This document shows, one piece after another, positions 9,528-17,480 of a stretch of 64,000 nucleotides of DNA (its first letter is position 1; every line of letters begins with the position of its first letter). Source of the stretch: Planktothrix paucivesiculata PCC 9631 (GTDB lineage Bacteria; Cyanobacteriota; Cyanobacteriia; Cyanobacteriales; Microcoleaceae); NCBI RefSeq assembly GCF_900009265.2, contig NZ_LR735018.1:566218-630217 (forward strand), read 5' to 3'. The translations under genes and the position numbers were made by a program. The notes beneath the pieces are model-generated. The model searched no databases. It was not told the DNA's origin and saw only the letters and a program-made list of their open reading frames with translations.

Positions 9528-9600
9528 ATTACCCATTGCCCATTCCCTGCTTTACCTTACCCATTGCCCATTGCCCATTGCCCATTCCCTGCTTTACCTT
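9528..9600 (+). repeat. STRR and 21-bp direct repeat before the DUF4159-like gene
   Basis: CCCATTG heptamers are interleaved with two copies of CATTCCCTGCTTTACCTTA. The second copy runs straight into the ATG at 9601. The in-frame ATG at 9571 is inside the repeats and is probably not the start. Confidence 0.85.
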
Positions 9601-10935
9601 ATGTTTTCCTTATTTGATTACCCTGAACCATCGCCCCTAAAACGTCTATCCGTCGAGGATGGACTGCTCTTAAATGCTGAACGTTGGCAATCTGCCCACG
9701 CCTATCACCAGAATCGTCAAAATCTCCATTATCAATCCCTGAATCAACCAGGAATTGTCTGTGGATTAGGGGTTTCTGCTATTCCTTCTCCTGATCATAT
9801 TGTCGCTAAATATCGGGATAATCGCTGGATTAAAATTGATCGTGGAATTGCGATTGATTTAATCGGGAATCTGATAATTGTTCCCGAACCGATGGAATTT
9901 CATATTGCCTCTGAAGCTGGGGAAAACCCCCTATTAATTTATATTACCATCAGATATGTTAATCCAGAAACGCTATATCGACCCGAATCAAAATATTTGA
10001 TCGAGGAAATGTTTAGAATTGATGAAAAAATTAATAAACCCGATCAACTAGAAGTAGAACTGTGTCGGATTATCCTGTTAGCAGGAACTGTCCAAATTAC
10101 TTCTCCAACTAACGTTTTTTTTCCCGGCGGAAATCATATTGATTTGCGCTATCGGCAACAAGTAGTGGCACGTCCTCAAGGGGTGGTAAGCATCGGTTTA
10201 ATTTCCAACGATTCACCCATTGATCAGATAATTTTATCCTCTTTATCTGGACTAATTCAGTCTTTAACTGCACTTTATCCCGCCCTTGGAGGTCGGTCAG
10301 AAATTGGCAAAATTAAATTACAAGCAGGAGAAAATAACGAATATTTAAACTATGATTTACTCTATCTCAGCTATCAAAAAATTGCTATATTAACAGAATT
10401 AGAAACTGAAAGTCTCAGAGAATATAGGGAAACTGGAGGAATGATTTTTATAGAATTAACAACTATGGAAAGCGAAATTGTGCAGTTAATTAAAATTCAA
10501 CAAAAACTGCAAGAAACCCTAAATGATCTTAAAGAAGATGGAGAATTTGATCCGTTGATACAACAGTTGGAAAGCGAACTAGAGACTACAACAAAAATTT
10601 TAGATAAACAGTTGGCTGATGTTATGATCACCATCAGAAATTTAGCCCAAAAAACAGGCGAAGTTACAGCCAACGATTCAGGAGCAATTACTCGTCAACA
10701 TCCCCTACGAAATCAGCCTTTTTTGTTTAGTCAGTTTCCGATCATTAAAGAACAGGAAATTAGCTTATTTAACTGGGATAATATTATATTAGTTTTAGGA
10801 GATTTGTCAATGGCTTGGGGAATAAATGAAGGGTTTAGTTTTCCAAGAGAAACGATTAGATCTGCTCAAGAAATGGGGATTAATTTTCTACATTTTGCCG
10901 TAAAAAGGCGACAATTAACTCAACTTCTACTTTAG
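9601..10935 (+). CDS. CIS-associated protein with a DUF4159-like C-terminus
   Basis: The product is 444 residues when started at the ATG at 9601, just past the repeat block. Residues 1-240 begin with SVEDGLLLNAERWQSAHAYH and contain a beta-rich segment; I do not recognise this as a named family. Residues about 244-444 look like DUF4159 (LNYDLLYLSYQKIAILTELE, ETGGMIFIE, then FPRETIRSAQEMGINFLHFA), interrupted by an acidic coiled-coil insertion at about 285-345. There is no signal peptide or membrane segment. It lies in the CIS operon right after the last baseplate gene, so a baseplate-peripheral or fibre-like role is plausible, but no function is established by the sequence. Confidence 0.7.
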   Translation: MFSLFDYPEPSPLKRLSVEDGLLLNAERWQSAHAYHQNRQNLHYQSLNQPGIVCGLGVSAIPSPDHIVAKYRDNRWIKIDRGIAIDLIGNLIIVPEPMEFHIASEAGENPLLIYITIRYVNPETLYRPESKYLIEEMFRIDEKINKPDQLEVELCRIILLAGTVQITSPTNVFFPGGNHIDLRYRQQVVARPQGVVSIGLISNDSPIDQIILSSLSGLIQSLTALYPALGGRSEIGKIKLQAGENNEYLNYDLLYLSYQKIAILTELETESLREYRETGGMIFIELTTMESEIVQLIKIQQKLQETLNDLKEDGEFDPLIQQLESELETTTKILDKQLADVMITIRNLAQKTGEVTANDSGAITRQHPLRNQPFLFSQFPIIKEQEISLFNWDNIILVLGDLSMAWGINEGFSFPRETIRSAQEMGINFLHFAVKRRQLTQLLL

Positions 10936-10998
10936 GTTTATAAACTATAATTGATTGAGGTTGTTAATCTTTATTCCCACTATAAAATTAAACTTACT

Positions 10999-12471
10999 AT
11001 GGCTAACAAAACCTTCTCTTTTTTCCATAAATTTTTTGATAAATCCGTGGGTTCTTTATCCATTCGCCGTACCTTGCCCCTGATTATTGTTACACCTTTA
11101 TTGGTTTCTGTCACAGTGATTAGCTGGTTTAACTTTCAAGCGGGAAAACAAGAGATTGAAAAACTGATGTTAAAAATTAGTGAAAAATCAACTCAGATGA
11201 TTGAACTCAATCTTCGCAATTATTTAGGAAAGCCAAAAGTATTATTACCCGCATACTTTGCAGCTATCCAAAGTGGGAATGTTGATATTGATAACTTACA
11301 AGAAGTCAAGCGATATTTTTGGCAACAACTAGAAAAAACAAACGCATTAACTTCCATTTATATAGGAACGGAAAAAGGAAACTATGTACATTATGAGAAA
11401 ACAGAAAATGAATTTATAGAAAAATTTAGAGATGAATCAACGAACGGAAATCGGAACTTGTATGAAGTTGACTCCAAAGGAAATCGCATCAGATTGATCA
11501 AAAGCGCGGAGTATGATCATCGTGATCGTCTCTGGTATGAATTTTCTAAAAGTATAGGAAGACCAAGCTGGAGTCCAGTTTATCAACTAGCCAGTATCAA
11601 TACGCTAGGGATGGATTTTTCTATTCCGATTTACGATCGGGAATCTGGAAGTTTTAAAGGAGTGATTTCCACTGATGTTAGTCTGGTACAAATTAGCAAA
11701 TTTTTACGAAATTTAGAAATTAGTCAGAATGGAAAAGCTTTAGTTATAGAACGGACGGGAGATGTAATTGCAATCTCAACTTTAGAGCAACCTTTTAAAG
11801 TAGTGAATAATCAAAATAAACGACTGAATATGAGTGAAAGTCAAGATCCGATTATTCAAGGAATAAATCAATACTTAATTGAAAAATTTAATGGTTTAGA
11901 TCAGATTAAAGAGAAACAACAATTTACCTTTCGATTCAAAGGAAATTCACAACTTGTCCAAGTCACCCCTCTACAAGAGAATCGAGAAGGAAAAGCAATT
12001 GGTTGTGATTGGTTAATGGTGGTTGTGATTCCCTATTCTGATTTTCTTCAATATATCTATACTTATACAACTTTAACCATAATTATTGGCGTTTTGGTGG
12101 CGGGTATCGGCGTGATTTTAGCTCTGTTAATGGTGCGTTGGATTATTAAACCTATTGAACAGTTGCAGCAAGCGGCCGAAACTATTGAGTCACAAAACTT
12201 TGAGCAAAGTATATTAGAGGAGGTGAGTAGTCGGCGCGATGAATTTGGACAGTTAGGAAAAGTGATGTTAGCAATGGCAAATGTTATTTACAGCCGCGAA
12301 CAAAATTGGAAACAAATGATTGATCAACTTAAAAATCAAGATTTGCAAAAGCAAAAAATTAAGACTGGAAATAATTCCCAAAAGCAAGTCAAAAACTTAG
12401 AAGTATTATTGAGAGAATCACAACAACTCAGGACAAAAATAGGAGAAAAGGATAAAAATTCCAGAAATTAA
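10999..12471 (+). CDS. Double-Cache/HAMP membrane sensor without output domain
   Basis: The ATG at 10999 gives 490 residues; a TTG 48 bp upstream is also in frame but unlikely. TM1 spans about residues 24-44 (LPLIIVTPLLVSVTVISWF). An extracytoplasmic double-Cache-like ligand domain spans about 45-350, with RDRLWYEFSKSIGRPSWSPV and FSIPIYDRESGSFKGVISTD typical of dCache_1. TM2 is at about 356-380, and a HAMP-like linker follows (IKPIEQLQQAAETIESQNFE, then RRDEFGQLGKVM). The protein ends in about 55 residues of coiled coil. No kinase, GGDEF, phosphatase or methyl-accepting domain follows. Its place inside the CIS operon suggests that it senses a signal and passes it to the apparatus or to the neighbouring membrane proteins. 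Confidence 0.85.
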   Translation: MANKTFSFFHKFFDKSVGSLSIRRTLPLIIVTPLLVSVTVISWFNFQAGKQEIEKLMLKISEKSTQMIELNLRNYLGKPKVLLPAYFAAIQSGNVDIDNLQEVKRYFWQQLEKTNALTSIYIGTEKGNYVHYEKTENEFIEKFRDESTNGNRNLYEVDSKGNRIRLIKSAEYDHRDRLWYEFSKSIGRPSWSPVYQLASINTLGMDFSIPIYDRESGSFKGVISTDVSLVQISKFLRNLEISQNGKALVIERTGDVIAISTLEQPFKVVNNQNKRLNMSESQDPIIQGINQYLIEKFNGLDQIKEKQQFTFRFKGNSQLVQVTPLQENREGKAIGCDWLMVVVIPYSDFLQYIYTYTTLTIIIGVLVAGIGVILALLMVRWIIKPIEQLQQAAETIESQNFEQSILEEVSSRRDEFGQLGKVMLAMANVIYSREQNWKQMIDQLKNQDLQKQKIKTGNNSQKQVKNLEVLLRESQQLRTKIGEKDKNSRN

Positions 12472-12518
12472 AGATAATTAATTATAAATTAAATCCGATA
12501 AATCTCAAGGAATTAAAC

Positions 12519-14810
12519 ATGAAAACAAATCTAATTACTACTAATATTTCTACGACTGAACTGACCTTCAAACCTGGTGAATCAGCCGTATCTTTTGAAA
12601 TCAATGCGATTAACTATAGTGAGCGTTTTGCCAGCTTTCAGGTAGAAGTATTAGCGGCGGGTACAGATGAAAATTTAGCCCCAAATTGGTATATTCTTTC
12701 CCCCGAAATTTGTACTAAAAAACCCCCAGGAGATTCTACACAATTTCTGGTTAAAATTATTGATACTCCCCTACCTGGTTTTGTCGGTCAGATGAATCTA
12801 ACCGTGAGAGTTTTTTCCATTGAACTTCAGGAAGAAACCCGTCAATTATTGCGGTTAAATATACTCGAAGGAAGCGGGGGAGTTGGCTTAAAATTAACCC
12901 TTCCTGTCCAGGAATTTCAAGCTTACCCCCTACAGCAAATTAAAATCCCGGTTCAGGTTTATAATCCCAGTTCTCAACCTGCCAATGCGGTATTAAAATT
13001 AACAGGAATTAATCCCACCTGGTTAATAGAAGAACAACAGGTGATCCAGATTCCATCTCATATTCAGGTTGATGCTGTTTTTCTTTGCCAAATTCCCGAT
13101 ATTATCCAAACTAAAAGCCAAGTTCAGCCCTTCACTATTACAGCAACAATCACCAATGGTTTATCAAGGCAAATCACCGGAAATTTATTAATTTTACCCC
13201 AAGGAATTGTAGAATTTAGGTGTTTTCCCCAGGAACGTCGCATCCCCGGTAGAAGAAGGTTTTTTTGGCGTTCTGACCCGGTTGTTTTTCATATAGAAAT
13301 CAAAAATCGCAGCAATATTTCGCAGATATTTCAACTCAAAATTAATTGTTCAGACAAAATAAAGTATGAATTAAAAACCGATTTATCTCTATTAATACAA
13401 GATAAAAAAAAATCTATAGAACCCGTAAATCATGATGTAGAGATCAATAATTTTGATCCTACTATTGATCTCGAAATTGGCGAAACAAATCAAATCTTAT
13501 TAGTAACAAAAGTTAAACGACATTGGTTAGGTCGGATGAGAGAATTTTTAATAGAAGTAACAACAATACAAACACAAAATCTTTCCTCTGTTTCTGATAG
13601 CCGTTTGTCTGGAACTTCTCCCCCCAATCAAACCTTGAAATTAAAAGTTTTACCCTTTATTCCCCTGGGGTTAATATTAACGGGCAGTGTTATATTACTG
13701 GGGTTACTGTGGTGGTTTTCGGCACTAAATCCACATCATCCCTTTTTAGGACATAAAAAACCAGTTAATTCTGTTCAATTTGATGGGTTAGCAAGCACAA
13801 TCATGAGTGGTTCTAATGATCAGACCATAGCTGAATGGAAAGTTACTAACTTTTTCAATGATTTACACAATCAATTTATCGGTAAAATTGGCAATGCGAA
13901 AAAGGCTGTGCGAGTGTTACGTTACCGACCAGTTGATAATAATATGATCGCCGCCGGATTGGAAAATGGGGAGATTCAATTGTGGGGATTAACGGAAGAA
14001 ACCGGGTTAATTGATACTTTTTCAATTAATAAAGATGATCGCGTTTTTGCCTTAGAATTTTCTCAAGATTCTCAAACATTATTTAGTGGTCATGGTAGTG
14101 GTTTAGTCTTGCAGTGGGATGCCAGTCTTCAGCGAGATCAAATGACTAAAGGTAGCGATCGCTTGTTAAAGAAAAAACAATTTGATTTTGCCGTTTATGA
14201 CCTAAGTTTTGTCGGGAAAGGCAATCTTCACCTAGCAGTTGTCGGTCGATATAATCAGTTTTTAATTTGGAATCTTGACCAGAATAAAACCTTAAAAGTT
14301 CCTTACCCAGTCGGAGCGCAAGATGATTATATTTTAAGTGTTGACGTTGCAGAAATTGCTCCCTATATTTTAGCAACCGGGGATAATCAAGGAAATATTA
14401 CCATCTGGAATATGAAAAATTGTTTAGATAGTTCAGGAGAATGTGAAGTAATTGATCGTTGGCAAGGAACTAAAATGGGTGAAGCGGTTCGTTCAGTTTC
14501 ATTTAGTGACAATGGCTGCTATTTAGCCAGTGGTGGAGACGATGGTAAGGTCATACTTTGGGCTTTAACCTCTGAAGGAAAACGACCTTTAGCAATGCCT
14601 GATGGTTCATCTCTACAAACAAATCTGGGGATTAAACAGGAAGTTAGCCATTCATCTCGTCAGAAAAAAATTAATAGTGTTGATGTTAAAATTGTCGGTA
14701 AAAATATTTTAATTGCCAGTGGGAGTGATGATGCTCAGGTCAGAATAGCCCAAGCCAAAAGAATATTTAATTTAGGTTGTGATTTTCGCAGTAATCTGGA
14801 GACGGAGTAG
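12519..14810 (+). CDS. Ig-like / single-TM / WD40 membrane protein of the CIS locus
   Basis: Residues 1-375 are Ig-like/NEW3-type beta domains (FKPGESAVSFEINAINYSER, PVQVYNPSSQPANAVLKLTG). One membrane span lies at about 383-403 (IPLGLILTGSVILLGLLWWF). Residues 405-763 form a WD40 propeller (FLGHKKPVNSVQFDG, VRSVSFSDNGCYLASGGDDG, VILW). There is no signal peptide, so either side could be cytoplasmic. An AAGGA 7 nt before the ATG supports the start. The architecture parallels that of the next gene, which replaces the propeller with other repeats. A propeller attached to a membrane anchor beside baseplate genes suggests a docking or scaffold role; this is inferred. Confidence 0.82.
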   Translation: MKTNLITTNISTTELTFKPGESAVSFEINAINYSERFASFQVEVLAAGTDENLAPNWYILSPEICTKKPPGDSTQFLVKIIDTPLPGFVGQMNLTVRVFSIELQEETRQLLRLNILEGSGGVGLKLTLPVQEFQAYPLQQIKIPVQVYNPSSQPANAVLKLTGINPTWLIEEQQVIQIPSHIQVDAVFLCQIPDIIQTKSQVQPFTITATITNGLSRQITGNLLILPQGIVEFRCFPQERRIPGRRRFFWRSDPVVFHIEIKNRSNISQIFQLKINCSDKIKYELKTDLSLLIQDKKKSIEPVNHDVEINNFDPTIDLEIGETNQILLVTKVKRHWLGRMREFLIEVTTIQTQNLSSVSDSRLSGTSPPNQTLKLKVLPFIPLGLILTGSVILLGLLWWFSALNPHHPFLGHKKPVNSVQFDGLASTIMSGSNDQTIAEWKVTNFFNDLHNQFIGKIGNAKKAVRVLRYRPVDNNMIAAGLENGEIQLWGLTEETGLIDTFSINKDDRVFALEFSQDSQTLFSGHGSGLVLQWDASLQRDQMTKGSDRLLKKKQFDFAVYDLSFVGKGNLHLAVVGRYNQFLIWNLDQNKTLKVPYPVGAQDDYILSVDVAEIAPYILATGDNQGNITIWNMKNCLDSSGECEVIDRWQGTKMGEAVRSVSFSDNGCYLASGGDDGKVILWALTSEGKRPLAMPDGSSLQTNLGIKQEVSHSSRQKKINSVDVKIVGKNILIASGSDDAQVRIAQAKRIFNLGCDFRSNLETE

Positions 14811-14853
14811 ATACTTAAATAATTAATTTAACTGTTTTTGAGGATTTAAAATT

Positions 14854-17427
14854 ATGGTGCATCAAACTTCACAAACTAACGGTCAGGCTCTGAACGATAT
14901 TGAATATTCAGATAATGCGGCAATTGCTAAACCCATCGCCTTGATTATTAACCCTTCCGAAGACAGTTCTGCCTGTGCTGGAGAAATTTTTGAACTGCGG
15001 GTTACAGTAACCAATCAAGGCAATAAAGGCGCTGTTATTAATGTTTATATTGATGAAACTTCTGGCTTGTTACGTCAGTGGTGTAGCTCGGCTTCAGAAA
15101 GTTTAGCCTTAGCCAATAATTGTAGTGCAGAAGTGGTTTTTTACTTTACAATTCCTATTAATGCTACCCCCGAAAACCATAGTTATTTATTAGTTATTGA
15201 TGCGCCCAACCACTATCCAGAAGACACGCCAATTCGTCATGAAGCACGACTACAAATTTTACCATCAGTACAATCCGCAGCCCAGATTAATGACCCGACA
15301 TTTCAAATTTTACCGATTACAACTTATAACAAACCAACTATTATTGAACCGGGCAAATCTTTAGATTGTAAAATTATAGTTAATAACCGTTCTTCACGGG
15401 TTGATCGCTTTCGTTTAAGTTGTTCTGATCTGCCCAATGATTGGTTTACTGTGATTTATCCAGAGGGATTGGTCGAATTAGGATTAGTTGGAGAACGGCA
15501 GAGTTTAGCATTAAATCCGGGGGCGAAAGGTGAGATTGTATTACGCTTGCAATTTCCTCTAAATGTTAAAGCCGGAAATTACTCCCCCACCCTACGTTTA
15601 ACTTCGTTGAATAATCTCGATTTGGTACTGATTGATGTCTTGTATTTGCGGGTACTTCCCATCTATAGATTAATCCCAGAATTGCAAACTAAAATTGGGA
15701 AGGTTAGTAAAGAAACAGGATGGTTTCGGCTGTTATTGGGGAATGGGGGAAACACCCTCCGCAATGTTAGTTTTACCGCAGAAGAAGACGCCGGGAAACC
15801 AATTTGTACTTATACTTTTGACCCTGAACAGGTGAAATTAGGGGCGCAATTAAAAACTCAAATTGACCTAAAAGTTAAACCGAATAAATGGTGGCGACGT
15901 CCTTGGTTTGGGAAGGGATTACCAATTGAATTTTATATAGAAATTGAGGATAGTGATCAACTACCTGTTCCTGAAAGGTTGCCAGGAACTTTAATTTGGG
16001 AAGCACGACCACTCTGGCAATTTATTTTGTTAATTTTTATGATTTTGGGGGCGATCGCATCCCTAATTTTTGCGATTTGGTGGGTATTTTTCCGACCCCC
16101 AACACCCCCGAAAATCTTAGAGTTTACGTCTGTTTTTCCGACTTATGAACAAGCCGCAGGAGATGCGATTCACTTAAATTGGCAAATTCTTCACCCTAAA
16201 CAGTTAAAAACGATTAAAATTATTGGGATTGCTGCCGATAGTGGTATTGTTTCTAGTGGAGATATATTGTATGATTTTAGCCAGGGAATCCCGCCAGAAT
16301 TGAAAGAATTTTGCACCTTAGAATCGGTTTTAAATTGTCAAAATATTCGTACCGATGCCCAAGAATCGGGAACTTATATTTTTCAAATGGATATATTTTC
16401 TAAAAAACGCTATCAGTTAGCTGATTCCAAAAAAACAAACACGATTCGTATTAGTGCTTTACCTCAGCCTAAAATCTTGGATTTCATGGCAACACAAACA
16501 GCCTATCAAGAAGCAGCCCCTAACCAATCTATCTTAACATTTAATAATGAAATTGCCTTGAATTGGAAAATTAAAAATCCAGAACAATTGCAAGCATTAA
16601 AGTTAATTGCTCGTTCCACAGATGACACAGTTCTAATTCCCTTAAAAACCTACGATTTTAGTGAGGGTATTCCCTCGGAGTTAATTGGATTTTGCTTATT
16701 AGAATCGGAATTAATTTGTCAAAGAGTCCCTACAAATGCCCGAAAAGCCGGAAACTATATTTTTGAATTGTCGGCGGTCTCCTTGGAGACACCAGAGGAA
16801 ACTGCCATTAGCCAGAAAAGTGATATAATCAAGATTATTCCTTATATTTACCCGACTAAAATAGTCTCTTTTTCTGTGAATGGTCAGGACGCTTTACCTA
16901 AATATATTTTACCGATTAATCCCGAAAAAACTGCTAAAACTATTCGGATTAGTTGGAAGGTAGAAGGGGGTAAAAATACAACTGTTGAATTACTCCCCGC
17001 ACCCGGAACAGTAGGTCTTGAAGGTTCGATCATTTATCCAGTTACTCAACAACCGGGGACAGAAACAATTACACTGGCGGTTCGAGGAGAATCAGGGGAA
17101 AAATTGAATCGAACTGTCACCTTTGAAAAAATTGTTGTTCCTATTTCTGAACCTAAAACACCCCCAGTCGATAAACAGCCGGGCGCGTCTTCACAAGATT
17201 CCAGAACCCCTAAATTAACCCCAAATAACCCCAATATTTACCCAAATCGACCTAATCAAACTATCCCTAACTTGTCACCAACTCCACCTAATTTTCCTTT
17301 ATTACCAACAGCACCGACTCCAACTCCAACTCCAACTCCAACCCCCTCTCCAACCCCCTCTCCAACTCCAACTCCAACCCCTTCTTTCTCCGCTTCACCG
17401 ATTGAAATTCCTCCTCAATTTGATTAA
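14854..17427 (+). CDS. Ig-like / single-TM / repeated-domain / Pro-Thr tail membrane protein
   Basis: The 857-residue product has Ig-like domains to about residue 385 (IINPSEDSSACAGEIFELRV, EPGKSLDCKIIVNNRSSRVD) and one membrane span at about 390-410 (LLIFMILGAIASLIFAIWWV). A domain duplicated at about 415-535 and 538-660 follows; both copies contain a PxPKIL start and a YDFS-GIP-EL motif. A weaker third copy lies to about 760. The last 80 residues are low-complexity Pro/Thr/Ser. It shares the Ig-TM plan with the upstream gene, so the two look like diverged paralogues with exchanged distal domains. The gap is 43 bp, consistent with one transcript. The function is unknown; envelope or thylakoid anchoring of the injection apparatus is an inference. 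Confidence 0.8.
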   Translation: MVHQTSQTNGQALNDIEYSDNAAIAKPIALIINPSEDSSACAGEIFELRVTVTNQGNKGAVINVYIDETSGLLRQWCSSASESLALANNCSAEVVFYFTIPINATPENHSYLLVIDAPNHYPEDTPIRHEARLQILPSVQSAAQINDPTFQILPITTYNKPTIIEPGKSLDCKIIVNNRSSRVDRFRLSCSDLPNDWFTVIYPEGLVELGLVGERQSLALNPGAKGEIVLRLQFPLNVKAGNYSPTLRLTSLNNLDLVLIDVLYLRVLPIYRLIPELQTKIGKVSKETGWFRLLLGNGGNTLRNVSFTAEEDAGKPICTYTFDPEQVKLGAQLKTQIDLKVKPNKWWRRPWFGKGLPIEFYIEIEDSDQLPVPERLPGTLIWEARPLWQFILLIFMILGAIASLIFAIWWVFFRPPTPPKILEFTSVFPTYEQAAGDAIHLNWQILHPKQLKTIKIIGIAADSGIVSSGDILYDFSQGIPPELKEFCTLESVLNCQNIRTDAQESGTYIFQMDIFSKKRYQLADSKKTNTIRISALPQPKILDFMATQTAYQEAAPNQSILTFNNEIALNWKIKNPEQLQALKLIARSTDDTVLIPLKTYDFSEGIPSELIGFCLLESELICQRVPTNARKAGNYIFELSAVSLETPEETAISQKSDIIKIIPYIYPTKIVSFSVNGQDALPKYILPINPEKTAKTIRISWKVEGGKNTTVELLPAPGTVGLEGSIIYPVTQQPGTETITLAVRGESGEKLNRTVTFEKIVVPISEPKTPPVDKQPGASSQDSRTPKLTPNNPNIYPNRPNQTIPNLSPTPPNFPLLPTAPTPTPTPTPTPSPTPSPTPTPTPSFSASPIEIPPQFD

Positions 17428-17480
17428 ATAGTTAATAGAATAATTTTCACTCTGATTAAAAACCGCCTTATGTTAAAACT

